A stretch of DNA of 64,000 nucleotides from NCBI GenBank assembly GCA_030674185.1, contig JAPXFY010000026.1, positions 54,052,589 through 54,116,588 on the forward strand, written 5' to 3'. The notes below the pieces were generated by a model, which did no database searches, was not told where the DNA came from, and was given only the letters and a program-made list of their open reading frames with translations. A program made the translations under genes and the position numbers. This DNA comes from Monoplex corrugatus. Its lineage: Eukaryota; Mollusca; Gastropoda; Littorinimorpha; Ranellidae. Shown here piece by piece: positions 41,501-57,400 of this stretch (position 1 is the stretch's first letter; each line of letters begins with the position of its first letter).

Positions 41501-42825
41501 GTCTATTCCCTTCAGTCTGCTTACCGTTCTGGACATAGTACCAAAAAACTGCTTTTCCCCAAAATCTGCAACGACTTACTGACTACTCTCGACTCTAACA
41601 ACGTATCACTTTTGACTCTCTTGGACCTATCTGCTGCCTTTGACACTATTGACCACTCTAATCCTTCTCTCCCGTCTACATCACTCTTTTGGGCTCCATG
41701 ATACTGTCTTGAACTGGTTTCATTCTTACATCACCAATCGTCTGCAAGTAGTTTTCTGTCAATGGTCTTTCTTCTAATCCTTCCTGTCTGACTTACGGAG
41801 TGCCACAAGGATCTGTTCTGGGCCCCCTACTTTTCATTCTCTACACCTACCCTGTCTCCTCTATTGTCCAAGAACACCTGCTTCAGCATCATTCTTTCTC
41901 GGATGACAATCAGCTGTATGTCTCTGGGCCTCTCCCTGACCTTCCCATCATGATCCAGAAAACCCAATCTTGTGTAGCTGACCTGAAGGATTGGATGACT
42001 GAAAACAAACTGAAATTAAATGAAGAGAAATCCGAATTGATTTTGATCACCCCACCCAAACTCCAAAATCACCCCTCTCTTCCAACCTCTGTCACACTTG
42101 TTGACTCATCTATCCCCCTCTCCCATTTTGCCCGTAACCTTGGTGTAACTCTTGATCAAACCCTGTCCTTCCACCAGCATGTGAGCAACGTCTGTCGGAC
42201 TTGTTTTCTTGAACTCCGCCGAATTGCTTCTATCCGTCACCTCCTCTCAGAAGACACGGCAAAGGCTCTTGTCTGTGCATTTGTTCTATCCCGTCTCGAT
42301 TACTGTAATGCTCTTTTTTCTGGTTCCCCCTCTCATCTCATTAACAAACTTCAGAAAGTTCAAAATCATGCTGCCCGTCTCATCTTCCGCTCTTCAAAAT
42401 TTAACCATGTTACGCCATTGCTCTGTTCTCTCCACTGGCTCCCTGTTCAGCAAAGAATATCCTACAAGATTGCCTGCCTCTGCTTCAAATCTATTGAGTC
42501 TTCCTGTCCTGAGTATCTCACCCATCTGTTACATCTCTACACGCCATCTCGAGCTTTGCGGTCCTCATCTGATACCCGTCTCTATAGTATCCCCATAGTC
42601 CGCACTAAAAGGTTTGGGCAGCGTTCTTTTTCCTATCAAGCTCCAACCATCTGGAATCAGTTACCTCGCTCTCTTAGATACTCACCCTCTCTGTCCACAT
42701 TCAAACGCTCCCTCAAAACTCACCTGTTTCCCAAAACTGGTAATCTCTGCCCCCTTCCCCCATGTAATGTAATGGTGACATTTAGTGTCTTAGTGTCAAT
42801 GTGTCATTGTATTTGCATGTCATGC

Positions 42826-42857
<32 letters not shown>

Positions 42858-42988
42858 TGTGTGTGTGTGGGTGCTTCTGTGGGCGTGTGTGTGTGTGCTT
42901 GTGATTCTGGTTATATGTTTTGCCATTGTAAACGCTTAGGGCATTAATTTGATTAGGGTACTAAATGTTCATAATAATAATAAATAAT
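41501..42988 (+). pseudogene. CR1/L2-like LINE copy 1, cut by gap and frameshifted
   Basis: Matches the LINE at 45991-48060 from its internal [14 protein letters not shown] segment on (offset 5072). Differences cluster near the gap: changed bases at 41540-41560, an extra A near 41659 (CTCTAATCC) and an extra T near 41752 (AGTTTTCTG) break the frame around motif A ([11 protein letters not shown]). From 41800 the frame is open through [17 protein letters not shown] and the thumb to the end. One C fewer near 42760 extends the frame into the tail (to 42939). Ends with CGCTTAGGGC and an ATAATA tail before AACACTAAA. Confidence 0.88.
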
Positions 42989-45900
42989 AACACTAAACAA
43001 GGCATTACACAATGCAGTATAAACACAACACAATACAACACTAAACAAGGCATTACACAATGCAGTATAACACAATACAACACTAAACAAGGCATTACAC
43101 AATGCAGTATAACACAACACAATGCAACACTAAACAAGGCATTACGCAATGCAGTATAGCACACAATGCAACACTAAACAAGGCATTACACAATGCAGTA
43201 TAACACACAATACATTACTAAAGAAGGCATTACGCAATGCAGTATAACACACAATACAACGCTAAAAAGGCATTACACAATGCAGTATAACACAATACAA
43301 CACTTAATCAAGGCATTGCACAATGCAGTATAAACACAACACAATACAACACTAAACAAGGCATTACGCAATGCAGTATAACACACAATACAACGCTAAA
43401 CAAGGCATTACACAATGCAGTATAACACACAATACAACACTAAACAAGGCATTACGCAATGCAGTATAACATAACGCAATACAACACTAAACAAGGCATT
43501 ACACAATGCAGTATAACACACAATACAACGCTAAAAAAGGCATTACACAATGCAGTATAACACACAATACAACGCTAAACAAGGCATTACACAATGCAGT
43601 ACAACACAACACAATACAACGCTAAACAAGGCATTACGCAATGCAGTATAACACAACACAATACAACACTAAACAAGGCCTTACACAATGCAGTATAACA
43701 CACAATACAACACTAAACAAGGCATTACACAATGCAGTATAACACACAATACAACACTAAACAAGGCATTACACAATGCAGTATAACACACAATACAACA
43801 CTAAACAAGGCATTGCGCAATGCAGTATAACATAACGCAATACAACACTAAACAAGGCATTACACAATGCAGTATAACATACAATACAACACTAAACAAG
43901 GCATTACACAATGCAGTATAACACACAATAGAACACTAAACAAGGCATTGCGCAATGCAGTATAACATAACGCAATACAACACTAAACAAGGCATTACAC
44001 AATGCAGTATAACATACAATACAACACTAAACAAGGCATTACACAATGCAGTATAACACACAATAGAACACTAAACAAGGCATTACACAATGCAGTATAA
44101 CACAACACAATACAACACTAAACAAGGCATTACACAATGCAGTATAACACACAATACAACACTAAACAAGGCATTACACAATGCAGTATAACACACAATA
44201 CAACACAAACAAGGCATTACACAATGCAGTATAACACAACACAATACAACACTAAACAAGGCATTACACAATGCAGTATAACACAACAGAATACAACACT
44301 AAACAAGGCATTACACAATGCAGTATAACACAACACAATACAAGGATAAACAAGGCATTACGCAATGCAGTATAACACAACACAATACAAGGATAAACAA
44401 GGCATTACACAATGCAGTATAACACAACACAATACAAGGATAAACAAGGCATTACACAATGCAGTATAACATAACACAATACAACACTAAACAAGGCATT
44501 ACACAATGCAGTATAACACAACACAATACAAGGATAAACAAGGCATTACGCAATGCAGTATAACACAATACAACACTAAACAAGGCATTACACAATGCAT
44601 TATAACACAATACAACACTAAACAAGGCATTACACAATGCAGTATAACACAACACAATACAACACTAAACAAGGCATTACACAATGCAGTATAACACAAC
44701 ACAATACAACACTAAACAAGGCATTACACAATGCAGTATAACACAACACAATACAACACTGAACAAGGCATTACACATTGCATTATAACACAATACAACA
44801 CTAAACAAGGCATTACACAATGCAGTATAACACAACACAATACAACGCTAAACAAGGCATTACGCAATGCAGTATAACACAACACAATACAGCACTAAAC
44901 AAAGCATTACACAATGCAGTATAACACAATACAACGCCAAACAAGGCATTACGCAATGCAGTATAACACAACACAATACAACACTAAACAAGGCATTACG
45001 CAGTGCAGTATAACACACAATACAACACTAAACAAGGCATTATACAATGCAGTATAACACAATAGAACACTAAACAAGGCATTACACAATGCAGTATAAC
45101 ACACAATACAACACTAAACAAGGCATTACACAATGCAGTATAACATAACGCAATACAACACTAAACAAGGCATTTCGCAATGCAGTATAACACAACACAA
45201 TACAACGCTGAACAAGGCATTACGCAATGCAGTATAACACCACACAATACAACACTAAACAAGGCATTACGCAATGCAGCATAACACAATACAACGCTAA
45301 ACAAGGCATTACGCAATGTAGTATAACACAACACAATACGACGCTAAACAAGACATTACACAATGCAGTATAACACAACGCAATAGAACACTAAACAAGG
45401 CATTACGCAATGCAGTATAACACAACACAATACAACGCTAAACAAGACATTACACAATGCAGTATAACACAACGCAATAGAACACTAAACAAGGCATTAC
45501 AGAATGCAGTATAACACAATACAATACAAAACCAAACAAGGCATTACGCAATGCAGTATAACACAACACAATACAACACTAAACAAGGCATTACGCAGTG
45601 CAGTATAACACACAATACAACACTAAACAAGGCATTATACAATGCAGTATAACACAATAGAACACTAAACAAGGCATTACACAATGCAGTATAACACACA
45701 ATACAACACTAAACAAGGCATTACACAATGCAGTATAACATAACGCAATACAACACTAAACAAGGCATTTCGCAATGCAGTATAACACAACACAATACAA
45801 CGCTGAACAAGGCATTACGCAATGCAGTATAACACCACACAATACAGCACTAAACAAGGCATTACGCAATGCAGTATAACACAATACAACGCTAAACAAG

Positions 45901-45990
45901 GCATTACGCAATGTAGTATAACACAACACAATACGACGCTAAACAAGACATTACACAATGCAGTATAACACAACGCAATAGAACACTAAA
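42989..45990 (+). repeat. ~45-bp satellite, block 1
   Basis: Tandem units with core CTAAACAAGGCATTACRCAA, then TGCAGTATAACAC and a variable CA-rich linker. CATTACAC and CATTACGC forms alternate in a pattern shared with block 2: the rare TTACTAAAGAAGG variant lies near 43214 and again near 48285. Confidence 0.96.
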
Positions 45991-47835
45991 TCAGCCTATT
46001 ACAATGCTAAAATTCTTGCCTGTTCCACTTCCAAACAACTGTATAATATAACTAATACTCTTCTTGGCAAAACTGGCTCTTCTCCTCTTCCATCTCACCT
46101 GCCACCTTCTGATCTTCCACAGGCTTTCTCTGACTATTTTTTCAACAAGATTGCTAACCTCAGGCTTTCTCTCGATTCCACGACGAACACTCATGCTACA
46201 TTTCCTGAACCCCCTTTCTCTGGAATTCCCCTTACTTTCTTCCAACCCGTTTCTGAGGACTTTGTTAAGAAAATCATCATGAAATCTGGCATTAAAACCT
46301 GTGAACTCGACCCATTGCCAGCTTCTTTTCTCACCCATTGTCTCGATACTCTTCTCCCTCACATCACCAATATCATTAACCATTCCCTCTCAACTGGCTC
46401 CTTTCCTTCTTCTTTCAAGTCAGCAATTGTAAGACCTCTTCTAAAAAAGACGACTCTTGACCCTGAGAATTTGAAAAACTATAGACCTGTGTCAAATCTT
46501 CCTTTTCTTTCCAAGGTCTTAGAGAAAGTTGTTCTTGACCAGCTGTTAAACCACCTTCATTCCAATAACCTTGTCTATTCCCTTCAGTCTGCTTACCGTT
46601 CTGGACATAGTACCGAAACTGCTCTTCTCAAAATCTGCAACGACTTACTGACTACTCTCGACTCTAACAACGTATCACTTTTGACTCTCTTGGACCTATC
46701 TGCTGCCTTTGACACTATTGACCACTCTATCCTTCTCTCCCGTCTACATCACTCTTTTGGGCTCCATGATACTGTCTTGAACTGGTTTCATTCTTACATC
46801 ACCAATCGTCTGCAAGTAGTTTCTGTCAATGGTCTTTCTTCTAATCCTTCCTGTCTGACTTACGGAGTGCCACAAGGATCTGTTCTGGGCCCCCTACTTT
46901 TCATTCTCTACACCTACCCTGTCTCCTCTATTGTCCAAGAACACCTGCTTCAGCATCATTCTTTCTCGGATGACAATCAGCTGTATGTCTCTGGGCCTCT
47001 CCCTGACCTTCCCATCATGATCCAGAAAACCCAATCTTGTGTAGCTGACCTGAAGGATTGGATGACTGAAAACAAACTGAAATTAAATGAAGAGAAATCC
47101 GAATTGATCTTGATCACCCCACCCAAACTCCAAAATCACCCCTCTCTTCCAACCTCTGTCACACTTGTTGACTCATCTATCCCCCTCTCCCATTTTGCCC
47201 GTAACCTTGGTGTAACTCTTGATCAAACCCTGTCCTTCCACCAGCATGTGAGCAACGTCTGTCGGACTTGTTTTCTTGAACTCCGCCGAATTGCTTCTAT
47301 CCGTCACCTCCTCTCAGAAGACACGGCAAAGGCTCTTGTCTGTGCATTTGTTCTATCCCGTCTCGATTACTGTAATGCTCTTTTTTCTGGTTCCCCCTCT
47401 CATCTCATTAACAAACTTCAGAAAGTTCAAAATCATGCTGCCCGTCTCATCTTCCGCTCTTCAAAATTTAACCATGTTACGCCATTGCTCTGTTCTCTCC
47501 ACTGGCTCCCTGTTCAGCAAAGAATATCCTACAAGATTGCCTGCCTCTGCTTCAAATCTATTGAGTCTTCCTGTCCTGAGTATCTCACCCATCTGTTACA
47601 TCTCTACACGCCATCTCGAGCTTTGCGGTCCTCATCTGATACCCGTCTCTATAGTATCCCCATAGTCCGCACTAAAAGGTTTGGGCAGCGTTCTTTTTCC
47701 TATCAAGCTCCAACCATCTGGAATCAGTTACCTCGCTCTCTTAGATACTCACCCTCTCTGTCCACATTCAAACGCTCCCTCAAAACTCACCTGTTTCCCA
47801 AAACTGGTAATCTCTGCCCCCTTCCCCCCATGTAA
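45991..47835 (+). pseudogene. Reverse transcriptase of CR1/L2-like LINE, 5'-truncated
   Basis: Open from the insertion edge ([11 protein letters not shown]) to the stop at 47835; the first ATG in frame is at 46279. Order: linker, [10 protein letters not shown] and [46 protein letters not shown] (motif A), [13 protein letters not shown] (motif B), [11 protein letters not shown] (motif C), [10 protein letters not shown], then a thumb with [36 protein letters not shown] and WNQLPRSLR. Motif C reads FSDD, not the usual F/YADD. No endonuclease is present because of the truncation, so it is not autonomous. The polymerase part has no stops. Confidence 0.88.
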
Positions 47836-47894
47836 TGTAATGGTGACATTATAGTGTCTTAGTGTCAATGTGTCATTGTATTTGCATGTCATGC

Positions 47895-47926
<32 letters not shown>

Positions 47927-48060
47927 TGTGTGTGTGTGGGTGCTTCTGTGGGCGTGTGTGTGTGTGCTTGTGATTCTGGTTATATGTTTTGCCATTGTAA
48001 ACGCTTAGGGCATTAATTTGATTAGGCGTACTAAATGTTCATAATAATAATAATAATAAT
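45991..48060 (+). mobile_element. CR1/L2-like LINE copy 2, 5'-truncated, with target duplication
   Basis: 2070 bp inserted in the satellite. AACACTAAA occurs on both sides (45982-45990 and 48061-48069), a 9-bp target-site duplication. The 3' end has a TG tract (about 47895-47965), CGCTTAGGGCATTAATTTG and an (ATA)n tail. Confidence 0.93.
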
Positions 48061-51000
48061 AACACTAAACAAGGCATTACACAATGCAGTATAACACAAC
48101 ACAATACAACACTAAACAAGGCATTACACAATGCAGTATAACACAATACAACACTAAACAAGGCATTACACAATGCAGTATAACACAACACAATGCAACA
48201 CTAAACAAGGCATTACGCAATGCAGTATAGCACACAATGCAACACTAAACAAGGCATTACACAATGCAGTATAACACACAATACATTACTAAAGAAGGCA
48301 TTACGCAATGCAGTATAACACACAATACAACGCTAAACAAGGCATTACACAATGCAGTATAACACAATACAACACTTAATAAGGCATTGCACAATGCAGT
48401 ATAACACAACACAATACAACACTAAACAAGGCATTACGCAATGCAGTATAACACACAATACAACGCTAAACAAGGCATTACACAATGCAGTATAACACAC
48501 AATACAACACTAAACAAGGCATTACGCAATGCAGTATAACGCAACACAATACAACACTAAACAAGGCATTACGCAATGCAGTATAACGCAACACAATACA
48601 ACACTAAACAAGGCATTACATAATGCAGTAAAACACACAATACAACACTAAACAAGGCATTACATAATGCAGTATAACACACAATACAAAGCTAAACAAG
48701 GCATTACGCAATGCAGTATAACATAACACAATACAACGCTAAACAAGGCATTACGCAATGCAGTATAACATAACACAATACAACGCTAAACAAGGCATTA
48801 CACAATGCAGTATAACACACAATACAAAGCTAAACAAGGCATTACACAATGCAGTATAACATAACACAATACAACGCTAAACAAGGCATTACGCAATGCA
48901 GTATAACACACAATACAACGCTAAACAAGGCATTACGCAATGCAGTATAACACACAATACAACGCTAAACAAGGCATTACGCAATGCAGTATAACACACA
49001 ATACAACGCTAAACAAGGCATTACGCAATGCAGTATAACACACAATACAACACTAAACAAGGCATTACGCAATGCAGTATACTACACAACACAACACTAA
49101 ACAAGGCATTACGCAGTGCAGTATAACACGTAACACAATACAACGCTAAACAAGGCATTACGCAATGCAGTATAACACACAATACAACACTAAAGAAGGC
49201 ATTACGCAATGCAGTGTAACACACAATACAACGCTAAACAAGGCATTACGCAATGTAGTATAACACAGAATACAACGCTAAACAAGGCATTACACAATGC
49301 AGTATAACACAACACAATACAACACTAAACAAGGCATTACACATGCAGTATAACACAATACAACGCTAAACAAGGCATTACGCAATGTAGTATAACACAA
49401 CACAATACAACACTAAACAAGGCATTACGCAGTACAGTATAACACACAATACAACACTAAACAAGGCATTACACAATGCAGTATAACACAATAGAACACT
49501 AAACAAGGCATTACACAATGCAGTATAACACAGATACAACACTAAACAAGGCATTACACAATGCAGTATAACATATCGCAATACAACGCTAAACAAGGCA
49601 TTACGCAATGCAGTATAACACACAATACAACAGTAAACAAGGCATTACACAATGCAGTATAAACAACACAATACAACGCTAAACAAGGCATTACGTAATG
49701 CAGTATAACACAACACAATACAGCACTAAACAAGGCATTACACAATGCAGTAAAAACACAATACAACGCCAAACAAGGCATTACGCATGCAGTATAACAC
49801 AACACAATACAACACTAAACAAGGCATTACGCAGTGCAGTATAACACACAATACAACACTAAACAAGGCATTATACAATGCAGTTATAACACAATAGAAC
49901 ACTAAACAAGGCATTACACAATGCAGTATAACACAAATACAACACTAAACAAGGCATTACACAATGCAGTATACATAACGCAATACAACACTAAACAAGG
50001 CATTTCGCAATGCAGTATAACAACCAATACAACGCTGAACAAGGCATTACGCAATGCAGTATAACACCACACAATACAACACTAAACAAGGCATTACGCA
50101 ATGCAGTATAACACAATACAACGCTAAACAAGGCATTACGCAATGTAGTATAACACAACACAATACCACGCTAAAAAAGGGACATTACACAATGCAGTAT
50201 AAACACAACGCATAGAACACTAAACAAGGCATTACGCAATGCAGTATAACACAACACAATACAACGCTAAACAAGACATTACACAATGCAGTATAACACA
50301 ACGCAATGAACACTAAACAAGGCATTAACGCAATGCAGTATAACAAACACAATACACGCTAAACAAGACATTACACAATGCAGTATAACACAACGCAATA
50401 GAACACTAAACAAGGCATTACAGAATGCAGTATAACCAATACAATACAAAACTAAACAAGGCATTACATAATGCAGTATAACACACAATACAAAGCTAAA
50501 CAAGGCATTACACAATGCAGTATAACACACAATACAAAGCTAAACAAGGCATTACACAATGCAGTATAACATAACACAATACAACGCTAAACAAGGCATT
50601 ACGCAATGCAGTATAACACACAATACAACGCTAAACAAGGCATTACGCAATGCAGTATAACACACAATACAACGCTAAACAAGGCATTACGCAATGCAGT
50701 ATAACACACAATACAACGCTAAACAAGGCATTACGCAATGCAGTATACTACACAACACAACACTCAACAAGGCATTACGCAGTGCAGTATAACACGTAAC
50801 ACAATACAACGCTAAACAAGGCATTACGCAATGCAGTATAACACACAAATAAACACTAAACAAGGCATTACACAATGCAGTATAACACACAAGACAACGC
50901 TAAACAAGGCATTACGCAATGCAGTATAACACACAATACATCACTAAACAAGGCATTACACAATGCAGTATAACACACAATACAAACACTAAACAAGGCA

Positions 51001-54000
51001 TTACGCAATGCAGTATAACACACAATACAACACTAAACAAGGTATTACACAATGCAGTATAACACAACACATACAACAGTAAACAAGGCATTACACAATG
51101 CAGTATAACACAATACAACGCTAAACAAGGCATTACGCAATGCAGTATAACACACAATACAACGCTAAACAAGGCATTACGCAATGCAGTATACTACACA
51201 ACACAACACTAAACCAGGCATTACGGATTGCAGTATAACACGTAACACAATACAACGCTAAACAAGGCATTACGCAATGCAGTATAACACACAATGTAAC
51301 ACTAAACAAGGCATTACACAATGCAGTATAACACACAATACAACGCTAAACAAGGCATTACGCAATGCAGTATAACACACAATACAACACTAAACAAGGC
51401 ATTACACAATGCAGTATAACACACAATACAACACTAAACAAGGCATTACGCAATGCAGTATAACACACAATACAACACTAAACAAGGCATTACAAAATGC
51501 AGTATAACACAATACAACGCTAAAAAGGCATTACACAATGCAGTATAACACAATACAACACTAAACAAGGCATTACACAATGCAGTATAACACAATACAA
51601 CACTAAACAAGGCATTACACAATGCAGTATAACACAATACAACACTAAACAAGGCATTACAAATGCAGTATAACACAATACAACTCTAAACAGGGCATTA
51701 CACAATGCAGTATAACACAATACAACACTAAACAAGGCATTACACAATGCAGTATAACACAATACAACGCTAAACAAGGCATTACACAATGCAGTATAAC
51801 ACAATACAACACGTAAACAAGGCATTACACAATGCAGTATAACACACAATACAACACTAAACAAGGCATTACGCAATGCAGTATAACACACAATACAACA
51901 CTAAACAAGGCATTACACAATGCAGTATAACACAATACAACAGTAAACAAGGCATTACACAATGCAGTTAAAAACACAATACAACGCTAAACAAGGCATT
52001 ACACAATGCAGTATAACACAATACAACGCTAAACAAGGTATTACGCAATGCAGTATAAGACACAATACAACACTAAACAAGGCATTACACAATGCAGTAT
52101 AACACAATACAACACTAAACAAGGCATTACACAATGCAGTATAACACAATACAACGCTAAACAAGGCATTACGCAATGCAGTATAAGACACAATACAACA
52201 CTAAACAAGGCATTACACAATGCAGTATAACACAATACAACACTAAACAAGGCATTACACAATGCAGTATAACACAACACAATACAACGCTAAACAAGGC
52301 ATTACACAATGCAGTATAACACAACACAATACAACACTAAACAAGGCATTACGCAATGCAGTGTAACACACAATAGAACGCTAAACAAGGCATTACGCAA
52401 TGTAGTATAACACAGAATACAACGCTAAACAAGGCATTACACAATCCAGTATAACACAACACAATACAACACTCAACAAGGCATTGCACAATGCAGTATA
52501 ACACAATACAACGCTAAACAAGGCATTACGCAATGCAGTATACACAACACAATACAACACTAAACAAGGCATTACGCAGTGCAGTATAACACACAATACA
52601 ACACTAAACAAGGCATTACACAATGCAGTATAACACAATAGAACACTAAACAAGGCATTACACAATGCAATATAACACAGATACAACACTAAAAAGGCAT
52701 TACACAATGCAGTATAACACACAATGAACACTAAACAAGGCATTACACAATGCAGTATAACACAAAATACAACACTAAACAAGGCATTACCAATGCAGTA
52801 TAACACAACCAATACAACGCTAAACAAGGCTATACACAATGCATATAACACACACAATACAACACTAAACAAGGCATTACACAATGCAGTATAACACAAA
52901 CAATACAACACTAAACAAGGCATTACACAATGCAGTATAACAACACAATACAACGCTAAACAAGGCATTACACAATGCAGTATAACACAACACAATACAA
53001 CACTAAACAAGGCATTACACAATGCAGTATAACACACAATACAACACTAAACAAGGCATTACACAATGCAGTATAACACAACACAATGCAACACTAAACA
53101 AGGCATTACGCAATGCAGTATACACACAATGCAACACTAAACAGGCATTACACAATGCAGTATAACACACAATACATTACTAAAGAAGGCATTACGCAAT
53201 GCAGTATAACACACAATACAACGCTAAACAAGGCATTACACAATGCAGTATAACACATTACAACACTAAACAAGGCATTGCACAATGCATATAACACAAC
53301 ACAATACAACACTAAACAAGGCATTACGCAATGCAGTATAACACAACAATACAACGCTAAACAAGGCATTACCAATGCAGTATAACACACAACAATACAC
53401 ACTAAACAAGGCATTACACAATGCAGTATAACACACAATACAACACTAAACAAGGCATTACTCAATGCAGTATAACGCAACACAATACAACACTAAACAA
53501 GGTATTACTCAATGCAGTATAACACACAATACAACACTAAACAAGGCATTACGCAATGCAGTATAACACAATACAACCTAAACAATGCATTACGCAATGC
53601 AGTATAACACACAATACAACATTAAACAAGGCATTAACCCAGTGCAGTATAACACAATACAACACTAAACAAGGCATTACGCAATGCAGTATAACACAAT
53701 GCAACACTAAACAAGGTATTACGCAATGCAGTATAACGCAATACAATACAACACTAAACAAGGCATTACACAATGCAGTATAACACACAATACAACGCTA
53801 AACAAGGCATTACACAATGCAGTATAACACACAATACAACGCTAAACAAGGCATTACGCAATGCAGTATAACACATAAAACGCTAAACAAGGCATTACGC
53901 AATGCAGTATAACACAATACAACGCTAAACAAGGCATTACGCAATGCAGTATAAACACAATACAACGCTAAACAAGGCATTACACAATGCAGTATAACAC

Positions 54001-54110
54001 AACACAACGCTAAACAAGGCATTACGCAATGCAGTATAACAACGCAATACAACACTAAACAAGGCATTACACAATGCAGTATAACACCAACGCATAACAA
54101 GCAATCAATC
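48061..54110 (+). repeat. ~45-bp satellite, block 2
   Basis: About 6 kb of the same unit. Variant order repeats over long distance: TTACTAAAGAAGG near 48285 and 53170, and the pair ending TTACTACACAACAC near 49080, 50745 and 51190, so there is higher-order structure. From about 52.7 kb the units show many single-base gaps. Confidence 0.96.
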
Positions 54111-54181
54111 AATATACAACACACAAAACACTACACAATATGACAACAACAATAACACAAAAACACAATACAAATCACAAT

Positions 54182-54447
<266 letters not shown>

Positions 54448-57400
54448 ATGCAGTATAACACACACAATACAACACTAAAAAGGCATTACGCAATGCAGTA
54501 TAACACACAATACAACGCTAAACAAGGCATTACGCAATGAGTATAACACAGAATACAACCTAAACAAGGCATTACACAATGCAGTATAACACAACAATAC
54601 AACACTAAACAAGGCATTACACAATGCAGTATAACACAATACAACGCTAAACAAGGCATTACGCAATGAGTATAACACACACAATACAACACTAAACAAG
54701 GCATTACACATCAGTATAACACACAATACAACATAAACAAGGCATTACACAATGCAGTATAACACAATACAACACTAAACAAGGCATTACACAATGCAGT
54801 ATAACACAAATACAACACTAAACAAGGCATTACACAATGCAGTATATAACAACCAATACAACGCTAAACAAGGCATTACGCAATGCAGTATACACACAAT
54901 ACAACATAAACAAGGCATTACGCAATGCAGTATAACACAACACATACAACGCTAAACAAGGCATTACGCAATGCAGTATACACACACAATACAACACTAA
55001 ACAAGGCATTACACAATGCAGTATAACACAATACAACCAAACAAGGCATTACGCAATGCAGTATAACACACAATACAACACTAAACAAGGCATTACGCAT
55101 GCAGTATAACACACAATACAACACTAAACAAGGCATTAACAATGCAGTATAAACACAATACAACACTAAACAAGGCATTACACAATGCAGTATAACACAA
55201 ATACAACACTAAACAAGGCATTACACAATGCAGTATAACAACGAATACAACACTAAACAAGGCATTACCAATGCAGTATAAACACAATACAACGCTAACA
55301 AGGCATTACGCAATGCAGTATAACACACAATACAAACTAAACAAGGCATTACCAATGCAGTATAACACAATACAACGCTAAACAAGGCATTACGCAATGA
55401 GTATAACACAACACAATACCACTAAACAAGGCATTACACAATGCAGTATAAACACAATACAACACTAAACAAGGCATTACGCAATGCAGTATAACACAAA
55501 CAATACAACCTAAACAAGCATTACCAATGCAGTATAACAACACAATACAACACTAAACAAGGCATTAACAATGCAGTATAACACAAACAAACAGCTAAAC
55601 AAGGCATTACACAATGCAGTATAAACACAATACAAACTAAACAAGGCATTACACAATGCAGTATAACAAACAATACAAACTAAACAAGGTTTCGCAATGC
55701 AGTATAAACACAATACAAAGTAAACAAGGCATTACACAATGCAGTATAACACCAATACAACCTAAACAAGGCATTACACAATGCAGTATAACACAATACA
55801 ACGCTAAACAAGGCATTACGCAATGCAGTATAAACACAATACAACGCTAAACAAGGCATTACACAATGCAGTATAACACACATACAACACTAAACAAGGC
55901 ATTACGCAATGCAGTATAACAACAATACAACGCTAAACAAGCATTACCAATGCAGTTAACACAACACAACACTAAACAAGGCATTACCATGCGTATAACA
56001 CAACACAATACAACGCTAAACAAGGCATTACACAATGCAGTATAACACAACATAAACACTAAACAAGCATTACAAATGCAGTTACACACAAACAACGCTA
56101 AACAAGGCATTACGCAATGCAGTATAAACACAATACAACCTAAACAAGGCATTACACAATGCAGTATAACAAAACAATACAACACTAAACAAGGCATTAC
56201 CAATGCAGTATAACACAAATACAACCTAAACAAGGATTACGCAATGAGTATAACACAACAAATACAACATAAACAAGGCATTACCAATGCAGTATAACAC
56301 ACAATACAACTAAACAAGGCATTACGCAATGCAGTATAACCACAATAAACGCTAAACAAGGCATTACCAATGCAGTATACTACACAACACAACACTAAAC
56401 AGGCATTACGCATGCAGTATACACTACACAATACAACGCTAAACAAGCATTACGCAATGCAGTATAACACACAATTAACACTAAACAAGGCATTACACAA
56501 TGCAGTATAACACACCAATACAACGCTAAACAAGGCATTACGAATGCAGTATAACACACAATACACACTAAACAAGGCATTACACAATGCAGTATAACCA
56601 CATACAACACTAAACAAGGCATTACGCAATGCAGTATAACACACAATACAACACTAAACAAGGCATTACACAATGCAGTATAACACAATACAACGCTAAC
56701 AAGGCATTACACAATGCAGTTAACACAATAAACACTAAACAAGGCATTACACAATGCAGTATAACACAATACAACACTAAACAAGGCATTACACAATGCA
56801 GTATAACAAAAACAACACTAACAGGCATTCGCATGCAGTATAACACAAACAACCTAACAAGGCATTACGCAATGCAGTATAAACACAATACAACACTAAA
56901 CAAGGCATTACACAATGCAGTATAACACAATACAACGCTAAACAAGGCATTACGCAATGCAGTATAACACAAAACACGTAAACAAGGCATTACACAATGC
57001 AGTAAACACACAATACAAACACTAAACAAGCATTACGCAATGCAGTATAACACACAATACAACACTAAACAAGGCATTACACAATGCAGTATAACACAAT
57101 AAACATAAACAAGGCATTACCAATGCAGTAAAACACAATACACGCTAAACAAGGCATTACACAATGCAGTATAACACAACAACACTAAACAAGGCATTAC
57201 GAATGCAGTATATAAAAAAAGACAAATAACACACTAAACAAGGCATTACACAATGCAGTATAACACAATACAAACTAAACAAGGCATTACACAATGCAGT
57301 TATACACAATACACGCTAAAAAGGCATTACGCAATGCAGTAAAAACACAATACAACCTAAACAAGGCATTACCATGCAGTATAACACAATACAACCTAAA

